Origin: Streptomyces misionensis
Lineage (GTDB): Bacteria; Actinomycetota; Actinomycetes; Streptomycetales; Streptomycetaceae
Length of the DNA: 40,937 nt
Direction: 5' to 3'
Assembly: GCF_007896895.1 (NCBI RefSeq)
Contig: NZ_VOGW01000008.1
Coordinates: 18,842 to 59,778 of the forward strand
Shown here: positions 32,987-40,871 of the stretch, one piece after another
How positions within the stretch are numbered: the stretch's first letter is position 1
How the letters are laid out: each line of letters starts with the position of its first letter
Translations under genes and position numbers: made by a program
Notes under the pieces: model-generated
The model's input: the letters and a program-made list of their open reading frames with translations, nothing else
Databases searched by the model: none
What the model was told of the DNA's origin: nothing

Positions 32987-33990
32987 GCACCGGGCGGGCC
33001 GCTGTCGTCACCGGGATCGGATCGTACGTCCCGCCCAACCTCGTCACCAACGACGACCTGTCGCGGCGCCTGGACACCTCCGACGCCTGGATCCGCAGCC
33101 GTACCGGCATCGCCGGACGGTACGTGGTCTCCCCCGGCACCTCCACCGGCGACCTGGCGGTGGAGGCGGGCCTGAGGGCCCTGAAGTCGGCGGGCGACGA
33201 ACAGGTGGGGGCGGTGGTGCTGGCCACCACCACCCCGGACCAGCCGTGTCCGGCGACCGCGCCGCAGGTGGCCGCGCGGCTGGGGCTCGGACAGGTGCCC
33301 GCCTTCGACGTGGCGGCCGTCTGCTCCGGGTTCCTGTACGGCCTCGCGTCCGCCGCCGGGCTGATCGCGGCCCAGGTCGCCGACAGCGTGCTGCTGATCG
33401 CCGCCGACGCCTTCACCACGATCATCAACCCGGAGGACCGCACCACCGCGGTGATCTTCGCGGACGGCGCGGGCGCGGTGGTGCTGCGGGCCGGCTCGCC
33501 GGACGAGCCCGGCGCGATCGGGCCGCTGGTGCTCGGCAGCGACGGCGAACTGAGCCATCTGATCGAGGTACCGGCGGGCGGCTCCCGGCAACGCTCGTCG
33601 GGCCGCCCGGCCGCACCGGAGGACCACTACTTCCAGATGCTCGGCCGGGACACCTACCGGCACGCGGTGGAGCGCATGACCAGCACGTCCACCGAGGCCG
33701 CCGAGCGGGCCGGCTGGCGTCTGGACGACGTCGACCGGTTCGTGGCCCACCAGGCCAACGCCCGGATCCTGGAGGCCGTCTCGGACCGGCTCGGCATCCC
33801 CGAGGAGCGGCAGCTCAGCAACATCGAGCGGGTCGGCAACACCGGTGCCGCCTCGATCCCGCTGCTGCTCGCCGAGGCCACCGCCGAGGGACGGCTCACC
33901 GCCGGCCACCGGGTGCTGCTCACCGCGTTCGGCGGCGGGCTGTCCTGGGGCGCGGCCACCGTCGTCTGGCCCGAGCTGCAGATCATCTGA
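32983..33990 (+). CDS. Beta-ketoacyl-ACP synthase III (FabH-like)
   Basis: A 335-aa KASIII with the Cys-His-Asn triad: Cys114 in VAAVCSGFLYG, His in FVAHQANARI and Asn in VGNTGAASIP. The ending GLSWGAATVVWP is typical of FabH. It primes fatty acid or polyketide chains by condensing an acyl-CoA with malonyl-ACP. It overlaps the diiron gene (ATGA) and is followed by an ACP and KASII, so it likely starts a dedicated acyl chain for the alkylamine half of the product. Starter preference cannot be read from the sequence. Confidence 0.92.
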   Translation: MSTGRAAVVTGIGSYVPPNLVTNDDLSRRLDTSDAWIRSRTGIAGRYVVSPGTSTGDLAVEAGLRALKSAGDEQVGAVVLATTTPDQPCPATAPQVAARLGLGQVPAFDVAAVCSGFLYGLASAAGLIAAQVADSVLLIAADAFTTIINPEDRTTAVIFADGAGAVVLRAGSPDEPGAIGPLVLGSDGELSHLIEVPAGGSRQRSSGRPAAPEDHYFQMLGRDTYRHAVERMTSTSTEAAERAGWRLDDVDRFVAHQANARILEAVSDRLGIPEERQLSNIERVGNTGAASIPLLLAEATAEGRLTAGHRVLLTAFGGGLSWGAATVVWPELQII

Positions 33991-34025
33991 CCGACCGTCA
34001 GCAAAGCCCTTCGAAAGGAACCGTC

Positions 34026-34256
34026 ATGCTGGAGCAGCTCAAGGAAATCCTGTCCAACAAGCTCAAGGTGTCGCCCGAGGCCATCACCCCCGACGCCACC
34101 CGGGAGGACATCGAGCTGGATTCGCTGGCCGTGGTGGAGCTGTCGCTGCTGCTGAAGTCCGAGCTGGACCTGGACGTCAGCGACGACGACCTCCTGGAGG
34201 CCGAGACCGTGGCCGACATGGTCCGGCTCATGGAGGAGCGGAGCGCGAAGGTCTGA
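34026..34256 (+). CDS. Acyl carrier protein (FAS-like)
   Basis: A 76-aa ACP with the phosphopantetheine site ELDSLAVVEL (Ser33) and acidic helices (TREDIELDS, DVSDDDLLEAETVADM). It is preceded by GAAAGGAA. Its stop overlaps the KASII start as TGATG. It lies between KASIII and KASII and most likely carries the acyl chain that becomes the alkylamine. Confidence 0.93.
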   Translation: MLEQLKEILSNKLKVSPEAITPDATREDIELDSLAVVELSLLLKSELDLDVSDDDLLEAETVADMVRLMEERSAKV

Positions 34257-35476
34257 TGGCCGGGATGGACATCGCCGTCACCGGGCTCGGTCTGGTCACC
34301 CCCGGCGGGATCGGGGTCGGGCCGAGCTGGGCGGCGGTCTGCGACGGCAGGCCGGCCGCGGCCCTCGATCCGGTGCTGGCCGACAACCCCGTACAGATCT
34401 CCTGCCGGGTGCCCGGCTTCGACCCCGAGACCCTGCTCAGCGCGCGGCGGGCCCACCGCCTCGACAGGTTCGTGCAGTTCGCGCTGGTCGCCGCGCACGA
34501 GGCGGTGGCCGACGCGGGCCTGGACCCGCAGACCTGGGACGGCGCGCGGGTGGGCGTGGTCCTCGGGTGCGCCGACGGCGGTCCGGGCACGGTCGAGGAA
34601 CAGCACCATGTACTGCGCGAGCAGGGCGCGGGCCGGGTGTCGCCGCTGCTGCTGCCGATGCAGCTGCCGAACATGCTGGCCGGTCAGACGGCCATCGAGT
34701 TCGGGGCGACCGGACCCAACCTGGTGGTGGCCACCGCGTGCGCGTCCGGCGCGACGGCCATCGGCACCGCCCGGGACCTGCTGGCCCTCGGCCGCTGCGA
34801 CATCGTGCTCGCGGGGGGCAGCGAGGCCATGATCACCCCTCTGGTCATGGCCGGGTTCGCCCAGATGGGCGCGCTGTCGAAGCGGCACGACGATCCGGCG
34901 TCCGCGTCCCGCCCGTTCGACGCCGACCGGGACGGGTTCGTGGCCGGCGAGGGCGCCGGAATCCTGGTGATGGAGCGTGTCGCGGACGCGCGTGCCCGTG
35001 GTGCGCACATCCACGGGCGGATCATCGGGTACGGCGCGACGGCCGACGCCCACCACATGACGTCGCCGCATCCCGACGGCGCCGGCATCGAGGCGGCGGT
35101 CCGCGCGGCGCTCGCCGACGCGGGGGCCGATCCGGACGACGTGCAGCACGTGAACGCGCACGGCACGTCGACACCGCTCAACGATCTGTCCGAGGCCCGG
35201 ATGATCCAGCGGACCCTGCGCGGGGATCCGGTGGTGACGTCCACCAAGGGGGTCACCGGACACCTGCTCGGCGCGGCGGGAGCGGTGGAGGCCGCGTTCG
35301 CCGTGCTCAGCGTGGAGCACGAAGTCATCCCGCCCACGGCCAACCTGGTGATGCCGGACCCCCGGATGGAGATCAAGTTGGCCCAGTCCCTCATCGAGAT
35401 GCCGGTCGACCTGGCGCTGAGCAATTCGCTGGGTTTCGGCGGGCAGAACACCGCGTTGGCCATCGCACCGGCGTAA
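34256..35476 (+). CDS. Beta-ketoacyl-ACP synthase II (FabF-like)
   Basis: A 406-aa KASII with the Cys-His-His triad: Cys162 in ATACASGATAI, His in NAHGTSTPLND and His in GVTGHLLGAAG, plus NSLGFGGQNTAL at the end. A chain-length-factor partner is absent, so this is not a type II aromatic PKS pair. It elongates the chain started by the KASIII. Malonyl-ACP supply (FabD), ketoreduction and dehydration would come from the housekeeping FAS; enoyl reduction may come from the cluster FabI at 38384. Confidence 0.92.
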   Translation: MAGMDIAVTGLGLVTPGGIGVGPSWAAVCDGRPAAALDPVLADNPVQISCRVPGFDPETLLSARRAHRLDRFVQFALVAAHEAVADAGLDPQTWDGARVGVVLGCADGGPGTVEEQHHVLREQGAGRVSPLLLPMQLPNMLAGQTAIEFGATGPNLVVATACASGATAIGTARDLLALGRCDIVLAGGSEAMITPLVMAGFAQMGALSKRHDDPASASRPFDADRDGFVAGEGAGILVMERVADARARGAHIHGRIIGYGATADAHHMTSPHPDGAGIEAAVRAALADAGADPDDVQHVNAHGTSTPLNDLSEARMIQRTLRGDPVVTSTKGVTGHLLGAAGAVEAAFAVLSVEHEVIPPTANLVMPDPRMEIKLAQSLIEMPVDLALSNSLGFGGQNTALAIAPA

Positions 35477-35503
35477 CGCGCCGCGCCCCCGCCCGGGGCG
35501 CTC

Positions 35504-35560
35504 CGACAGCCGTCCGCTGAGCTGCTCCGCGGGCGGCTGTCGTCCGTACGTCCCCTTTTT
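35504..35560 (+). terminator. Hairpin with T-run after the KASII gene
   Basis: CGACAGCCGTCCGC (35504-35517) pairs with GCGGGCGGCTGTCG (35529-35542), 14 bp with one mismatch, followed by CCCCTTTTT (35552-35560). This is the most canonical intrinsic terminator in the window and would separate the azoxy operon from the permease-SerRS pair. No obvious phased operator lies after it, so the last two genes may depend on read-through. Confidence 0.75.
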
Positions 35561-35582
35561 CTCCCCATGTCCTGGAGTCCCC

Positions 35583-37064
35583 ATGTCCACCAGTGGCTCG
35601 CCGCCCGCAGCGGGGCGGCTCGGTACCGCGCACATCCTCTTTCTGATCGTCGCCGCGGCGGCGCCGTTGTCCGCCATGGTCGGCACGGTCCCGCTCGCGT
35701 TCGCCTTCGGCGACGGGGCCGGGGTGCCGGCCGCGTTCCTCTTCGCCGGGGTGACGCTGCTGTGCTTCTCGGCCGGGTACGCGGTCAGCGCGCGCCGCAC
35801 CGGAGGGTCCGGCGGCTTCTACGCGTCCGTGGCCGACGGGCTCGGCCGGCCGCCCGCGGTCGCCGCCGGATATCTGGCCCTGCTGTCCTACAACTGCGCG
35901 ACCATCGGACTGGCCGGCGCGCTCGGCTACTTCACCCGGCTGGTGCTGGCCGCCCACGGCCTGACCGTGCCGTGGGAGTGGTGCGCGGCGGTCGGGCTGC
36001 TGCTGACCGCGGTGCTCGGCTACCGCGAGATCGCGCTCAGCGCCCGGGTGCTGGCCCTGCTGATGCTGGGCGAGATCGGGGTGCTGGCGGCGCTGGACGT
36101 GGCGATCCTCGTCCGGCACGGCGCGCACGCGCTGCCCGCCGCCTCGTTCTCCCCGCACACGGCCATGGGCCCGGGCGTCGGCGTCTCGCTGATGTTCGCG
36201 TTCGTGTCCTTCATCGGCTTCGAGTCGGCGGCGCTGTACGGCAAGGAGGCCCGCGACCCGAACCGCAGCGTGCCCCGGGCCACGTACGCGGCCGCCGCGC
36301 TGATCGCCGGTTTCTACGCGCTGACCAGCTGGCTGGCCGTGGGCGCGATCGGCCAGGACCGGGTGCGGGAGGTCGCGGGCAAGCAGATGGGCGACCTGTT
36401 CTTCGGGCTCGGCGACGACTTCCTGGGCACCGCGGGCAGCACCATGCTCCAGGTCCTGCTGTGCACCAGCCTGTTCGCGGCGACGCTGGCCCTGCACAGC
36501 GCCGCCAACCGCTACGCCCAGGTGCTCGCGGCGGACGGGCTGCTGCCGCGCCCGCTGGCCGCCGAGCACGCCCGGCACCGCTCCCCGCACCGGGCGAGCG
36601 TCGCGCAGAGCGTGCTGACCGCGCTGGTGCTGGCCGGATTCGCGCTCGCGGGCCTGGACCCGTACGCCGACCTGACCACCAGCATGCTGGGCCTCGGCAC
36701 TCTGGGCATCGTCTCGTTGCAGGCGCTGGCCGCGCTGTCGGTGCTCGGGCTGCGGCTGCGCGCCGGGCAGGGGCACTGGTGGCGGGAGACCCTCGCCCCG
36801 CTGCTGGGCTTCGCCGGGCTCGCCGCCTCCGTCTGGCTGGTGGTCGGCAACTTCGACATGCTCACCGGCTCCCCCTCCGAGGTGATCGCCGCGCTGCCGT
36901 GGCTGCTGCCGCTGGTGGCGCTCGGCGGCCTGGTGTACGCGCTCCGGCTGCGCACCGCGCATCCGCTGCGCTACCGGCTGCTCGGCACCCGGCACACCGC
37001 CGCCGGACCGCTTCCCGCCCCCTCCCCCGCCCAGTCAGGAGACCGCCATGCACGATCCCAATGA
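35583..37064 (+). CDS. APC-family amino acid permease
   Basis: A 493-aa amino acid-polyamine-organocation transporter with about 12 helices. Helix 1 has LFLIVAAAAPLSAMVG, helix 6 FVSFIGFESAALYGKEARDPNR, which is the APC signature. Its last 17 nt overlap the SerRS start, so the two are translationally coupled. It may import serine (or another amino-acid-like precursor) for the seryl-tRNA branch, or export a product that resembles an amino acid. Substrate cannot be read from sequence. Confidence 0.88.
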   Translation: MSTSGSPPAAGRLGTAHILFLIVAAAAPLSAMVGTVPLAFAFGDGAGVPAAFLFAGVTLLCFSAGYAVSARRTGGSGGFYASVADGLGRPPAVAAGYLALLSYNCATIGLAGALGYFTRLVLAAHGLTVPWEWCAAVGLLLTAVLGYREIALSARVLALLMLGEIGVLAALDVAILVRHGAHALPAASFSPHTAMGPGVGVSLMFAFVSFIGFESAALYGKEARDPNRSVPRATYAAAALIAGFYALTSWLAVGAIGQDRVREVAGKQMGDLFFGLGDDFLGTAGSTMLQVLLCTSLFAATLALHSAANRYAQVLAADGLLPRPLAAEHARHRSPHRASVAQSVLTALVLAGFALAGLDPYADLTTSMLGLGTLGIVSLQALAALSVLGLRLRAGQGHWWRETLAPLLGFAGLAASVWLVVGNFDMLTGSPSEVIAALPWLLPLVALGGLVYALRLRTAHPLRYRLLGTRHTAAGPLPAPSPAQSGDRHARSQ

Positions 37065-38325
37065 GCTGATCGAGGCCGGCGCGGACGCCGTCCGGCGCCT
37101 GGCCCGCCGCCGTTACGACCTCGACCTGGCGGCCGTCTCCGGCGCGCTCGGCGCCCGCTCGGCCGCCAACGCGGAGGTGACCCGGCTGCGCACGGAGCTG
37201 AACCGGACGGCGAAGGCCCGCCGTTCGGGTCCGCCCAGCGAGGCCGAGAAGGAGGCGGCCCGGGCGCTGCGGGCCGAGGTGCAGCGGGCGGAGGCCGTCG
37301 CCCGGACGGCCGCGGGCGAGCTGACCGAGCTGCTGCTCGGGATACCCAACCTGCCGCTGGACGCCGTCCCGGACGGCGACTCGGAGAAGGAGGCCGTGGA
37401 GGTGCGGCGGGGCGGCCCCGCGCCGCGTCCGGCCGCCGGGGCCCGGCACCACGCGGAGATCGGCGAGGCGCTCGGCATCCTGGACGCGCCCGCCGCGGCG
37501 AAGCTGTCCGGCGCCCGGTTCAGCGTGGCGCACGGCGCCGGGGCCCGCCTGGAGCGCGCCCTCGCCGACTTCTTCCTCGACCTGCACACCCGGGAGCACG
37601 GCTACACCGAGCAGTCGGTGCCGTTCCTGGTCGGCCGGGACACCATGACCGGCACCGGTCAGCTGCCCAAGTTCGAGGAGGACCTGTTCCGCACCCAGGT
37701 CGGCGAGCGGGAGCTGTTCCTGATCCCGACCGCCGAGGTCCCGCTGACCAATCTGGTGGCCGGCGAGCTGCTGGACGCGCGGGCGCTGCCGTACGCCTTC
37801 ACCGCCCGCACCCCCTGCTTCCGCGCGGAGGCGGGGGCGTACGGGCGCGACACCCGGGGCGTGCTGCGGCTGCACCAGTTCGAGAAGGTGGAGCTGGTGC
37901 GCGTCTGCGCCCCGGAACAGGCCCAGGAGCAGTTGGAGTTGATGGTCGGGCATGCGGAGGAGTGCCTGCGCAGGCTCGAACTGTCCTTCCGTACGGTGCT
38001 GTTGCCCGCGGGCGACATGGGCTTCTCGGCGCGGATGACGTACGACATCGAGGTGTGGCTGCCCGGTGGTGACGCCTTCCGGGAGATCTCCTCGGTCTCC
38101 GACTGCGGCACCTTCCAGGCGCGCCGCGCGGACATCCGGGTCAAGCGGGCCGACGGCCGCAAGACGCCGGCCGCGACGCTGAACGGCTCGGCGCTGCCGA
38201 TCGGGCGGACCGTGGCCGCGCTGCTGGAGCAGGGCGTGCAGGACGACGGTTCGGTGGTGCTGCCGCAGGCGCTGGTGCCGTACACCGGGTTCCGGCGGAT
38301 CCTGCCGGGTGGCACGACCGAGTGA
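37048..38325 (+). CDS. Seryl-tRNA synthetase, pathway-dedicated (VlmL-like)
   Basis: A 425-aa class II SerRS. Residues 1 to about 110 form the tRNA-binding coiled arm, with charged helices RTELNRTAKARR and EAEKEAARALRAEVQ. The core has TGTGQLPKFEEDLF, LIPTAEVPLTN, motif 2 CFRAEAGAYGRDTRG followed by LHQFEKVEL, SVSDCGTFQARRADI, and motif 3 LNGSALPIGRTVAALLEQ. A cluster copy is typical of seryl-tRNA-using azoxy pathways such as valanimycin (VlmL), where charged tRNA donates serine to the hydroxylamine. The start overlaps the permease gene. A housekeeping role is possible but the setting argues for a second copy. Motif 3 has ALPIGR rather than the common GLAVGR. Confidence 0.9.
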   Translation: MHDPNELIEAGADAVRRLARRRYDLDLAAVSGALGARSAANAEVTRLRTELNRTAKARRSGPPSEAEKEAARALRAEVQRAEAVARTAAGELTELLLGIPNLPLDAVPDGDSEKEAVEVRRGGPAPRPAAGARHHAEIGEALGILDAPAAAKLSGARFSVAHGAGARLERALADFFLDLHTREHGYTEQSVPFLVGRDTMTGTGQLPKFEEDLFRTQVGERELFLIPTAEVPLTNLVAGELLDARALPYAFTARTPCFRAEAGAYGRDTRGVLRLHQFEKVELVRVCAPEQAQEQLELMVGHAEECLRRLELSFRTVLLPAGDMGFSARMTYDIEVWLPGGDAFREISSVSDCGTFQARRADIRVKRADGRKTPAATLNGSALPIGRTVAALLEQGVQDDGSVVLPQALVPYTGFRRILPGGTTE

Positions 38326-38332
38326 GACACGC

Positions 38333-38373
38333 GGGAAGGGGGCGGAAGCCGGACCGGCTTCCGCCCCCTTCCC
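38333..38373. terminator. Bidirectional terminator, 20-bp palindrome
   Basis: GGGAAGGGGGCGGAAGCCGG (38333-38352) and its perfect complement (38354-38373) flank a single base, between the convergent SerRS and FabI-like stops. It probably ends both transcripts. Confidence 0.85.
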
Positions 38374-38383
38374 GTGCGCGCGC

Positions 38384-39151
38384 TCAGGCGCCGGTCATGT
38401 GCACCCCGCCGTCCACGTGGACGATCTCGCCCGTGGTGCGCGGGAAGAAGTCCGACAGCAGGGCGACGACCCCGCGGGCGGCCGGGTCCGGGTCGGTGAG
38501 GTCCCAGCCGGCCGGGGCCCGGTCGGTGGTCCAGACGTCGGCCAGCTCGCCGAAGCCGGGGATGGACTTGGCGGCCATGGAGCGCAGCGGCCCGGCCGCG
38601 ACCAGGTTGCAGCGGATGCCGAACCCGCCGAGGTCGCGGGCGAGGTAGCGGCTGGTGGACTCCAGGGCGGCCTTGGCGACGCCCATCCAGTCGTAGTGCG
38701 GCCAGGCCACGGCCGCGTCGAAGGTGAGGCCGACGACCGAGCCGCCGCGCTTCTTCAGCAGCGGCAGGCAGGCCGTCGTCAGGGACTTGAGGGAGTACGC
38801 CGAGACGTGCACGGCCGTCGACACGTCGTCCCAGGTGCCGTCGAGGAAGGAGAAGGCGCCCTGGGGCCCGTAGGCGATGGAGTGCACCACGCCGTCGAGG
38901 GCGTCGGCGTGGACGCCGACCCGCTCGGCGAGGGTGTCCAGGTGGTCCTGGTCGGTGACGTCCAGTTCGAGCACGGGGGCGGGCTTGGGCAGCTTCTGCG
39001 CGAACCGCTCGATGAGGGAGAGCCGCCCGAATCCGGTGAGGATCACCTCGGCGCCCTCCTCCTGCGCGATCCGGGCCGCGTGGAAGGCGATGGAGGCGTC
39101 CGTGACGACGCCGGTCACCAGGATGCGCTTGCCGGCGAGGATGCCGCTCAT
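38384..39151 (-). CDS. fabI: Enoyl-ACP reductase (FabI/InhA-like)
   Basis: A 255-aa short-chain dehydrogenase of the FabI/InhA type: KRILVTGVVTDASIAFH (NADH-binding), SIAYGPQGAFSF, FDAAVAWPHYDWMGVAKAALE with the catalytic Tyr and Lys spaced as in FabI, and GGVHMTGA at the end. The start overlaps the ferredoxin stop (ATGA). It could complete the KASIII/KASII/ACP set to make a saturated alkyl chain, reduce the dehydroalanine-type double bond, or serve as a resistant second FabI. The housekeeping fabI of streptomycetes normally sits beside fabG, which is not here. Confidence 0.9.
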   Translation of the reverse strand: MSGILAGKRILVTGVVTDASIAFHAARIAQEEGAEVILTGFGRLSLIERFAQKLPKPAPVLELDVTDQDHLDTLAERVGVHADALDGVVHSIAYGPQGAFSFLDGTWDDVSTAVHVSAYSLKSLTTACLPLLKKRGGSVVGLTFDAAVAWPHYDWMGVAKAALESTSRYLARDLGGFGIRCNLVAAGPLRSMAAKSIPGFGELADVWTTDRAPAGWDLTDPDPAARGVVALLSDFFPRTTGEIVHVDGGVHMTGA

Positions 39152-39474
39152 GCCTTCACTCCCTTGGGCAGGCCGCTGACCAGCGGGGAGTCATGGTCCT
39201 GCGGGCCGATGGCGCTGCCACCGCCGGGCGATCCGAGGGTGGCGAAGAACTCGGCGTTGGAGGCCGCGTGGTCGTCGCCCCACTCCTCGGGCAGGTCGTC
39301 CTGGAAGTAGATGGCGTCGACCGGGCAGACCGGTTCGCAGGCGCCGCAGTCCACGCATTCCTCCGGGTGGATGTACAGGGCGCGGCGTCCCTCGTAGATG
39401 CAGTCCACGGGGCATTCGTCGACGCAGGAGCGGTCCTTGATGTCGACGCAGGGCAGTCCTATGACGTAGGCCAT
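39148..39474 (-). CDS. fdxA: 7Fe ferredoxin (FdxA type)
   Basis: A 108-aa [3Fe-4S][4Fe-4S] ferredoxin: YVIGLPCVDIKDRSCVDECP, then DCIYEGRRALYIHPEEC and CVDCGACEPVCPVDAIYF, followed by the usual C-terminal extension EEWGDDHAASNAEFFATLGS. The ATG at 39472-39474 follows GAGGAG; a TTG two codons upstream is less likely. It is a candidate electron donor for the two P450s or the diiron enzyme, none of which has another redox partner in this window. No ferredoxin reductase gene is present. Confidence 0.92.
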   Translation of the reverse strand: MAYVIGLPCVDIKDRSCVDECPVDCIYEGRRALYIHPEECVDCGACEPVCPVDAIYFQDDLPEEWGDDHAASNAEFFATLGSPGGGSAIGPQDHDSPLVSGLPKGVKA

Positions 39475-39503
39475 GCTCAACTCCTCGTTGATTTAAGGGT
39501 TGT

Positions 39504-40871
39504 TCACTTCAGGGACACACCGGTGGTGCGCTCGCCGAGGGCCAGCACGGTGACGGCGAGGACGGCCATGGCGGCGGCGATGACGGCGAACAGGGCGCCG
39601 GGGCCGTGGGTGTCGAGGACCGGCAGCAGCACGAACGGCAGTGCTCCGGCGCTGAGTTTGGACAGCGAGTAGGCGGCGCCCGCGGCCGTGGCCCGGATCT
39701 GTGTCGGGTACTGCTCGGCGAGGTAGACGTGGCTGACACTGGAGAAGACGTTGCTGAACAGCGTGTACGCGAACCCGCTGAGCACGATGAGTTCCGCGGA
39801 GCCCGCGTAGGCGAAGCCGAGGCCCGCGGCCACCATCGCGGCGGCGGACACGGCCACCAGGGTGCGGCGCTCCATGCGGTCCACGACCGGCAGGGCGAGG
39901 GCGGAGCCGACCGGGTAGCCGAGGAAGGACAGCGCGGTGAAGCCGAGGCCCGCGACGACGCCGTAGCCCTTGGCGGCGACGATCTGCGGGGCGAGGGTGC
40001 CGAAGCCGTAGTAGCCGACCACGGACAGGACGCAGAACACCCACAGCACGAGGGTGCGGCGCAGCAGCCCGGGCTTGAAGATGTCGCGCAGCCGGGTGTG
40101 GGCGACGGGGGCCTCGGCCTGCGGGGCGGGCGGTGCCAGGGGCAGCCCGCGCCCGGCCGCCTCGGCCTCCAGCCGGGCCACCAGGCGGTCGGCCTCCTCG
40201 GTGCGGCCGGTGGCGGCGAGCCAGCGCGGGGACTCGATCAGCTGGCGGCGCAGCACCCACACGGCGGCCGAGCCGAGCGCGCCGAGCACGAACAGCCAGC
40301 GCCAGCCGGCCACCCCGAGCGGGGACAGCGGCACCAGCCACAGCGCGGCGAAGCCGACCGCGGGCACCCCGCAGAAGGCGAGGGTGTAGGCCCAGGCGAT
40401 GAACCGGCCGCGCTTGTTCGCGGGCAGCACGTCGGCCAGGTAGCAGTCGGACAGGGCCTGTTCGGCGCCGATGCCGAGCCCGGCGAGGAACCGGGTGACG
40501 ATCAGCCAGGCGGCGTTCGGGGAGAAGGCGCCGAGCAGCGAACAGGCCGAGTAGATGGCCAGGTTGACCAGGAAGGCCCGGCGCCGGCCGAACCGGTCGG
40601 CGATCCGGCCGAGCGTCAGGGAACCGATGAACTGGCCCACGAACGCGGAGGCCAGGACGAGTTTGAGCGAGGTCGTGCCGAAGCCGAAGTCGGTCTGGAG
40701 CACCTTGCCGATGGTGCCGGACAGGTTGTTCTCGAAGGTGTCGAAGAACAGGCCGACGCCGATGACCGCGGTGAGTCTGCGGTGCAGGGGAGTGATCGGC
40801 ATGCGGTCCAGGCGGGCGCCGATCGGGGCGGGAGCGGTGAGGCCGCCGGCCGCGGCGGTGGTCTGGGACAT
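39504..40871 (-). CDS. MFS transporter, sugar-porter/AAHS-like (MFS3)
   Basis: A 455-aa 12-helix MFS protein different from the two DHA2 pumps. It has FFDTFENNLSGTIGKVL in helix 1, motif A GRIADRFGRRRAF, RFLAGLGIGAEQALSD, a cytoplasmic loop with ESPRWLAATGR, and PTQIRATAAGAAYSLSKL, as in aromatic-acid/H+ or sugar symporters. The start follows TAGGAG. It lies 29 bp before the ferredoxin and probably shares its transcript. Role could be precursor uptake or product export; the family does not decide. Confidence 0.88.
   Translation of the reverse strand: MSQTTAAAGGLTAPAPIGARLDRMPITPLHRRLTAVIGVGLFFDTFENNLSGTIGKVLQTDFGFGTTSLKLVLASAFVGQFIGSLTLGRIADRFGRRRAFLVNLAIYSACSLLGAFSPNAAWLIVTRFLAGLGIGAEQALSDCYLADVLPANKRGRFIAWAYTLAFCGVPAVGFAALWLVPLSPLGVAGWRWLFVLGALGSAAVWVLRRQLIESPRWLAATGRTEEADRLVARLEAEAAGRGLPLAPPAPQAEAPVAHTRLRDIFKPGLLRRTLVLWVFCVLSVVGYYGFGTLAPQIVAAKGYGVVAGLGFTALSFLGYPVGSALALPVVDRMERRTLVAVSAAAMVAAGLGFAYAGSAELIVLSGFAYTLFSNVFSSVSHVYLAEQYPTQIRATAAGAAYSLSKLSAGALPFVLLPVLDTHGPGALFAVIAAAMAVLAVTVLALGERTTGVSLK

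Noticed and set aside
32983..35476. Type II polyketide KSalpha/KSbeta pair
   Set aside because: One enzyme is a KASIII with Cys-His-Asn and the other a KASII with an active Cys; there is no chain-length factor and no aromatase set.
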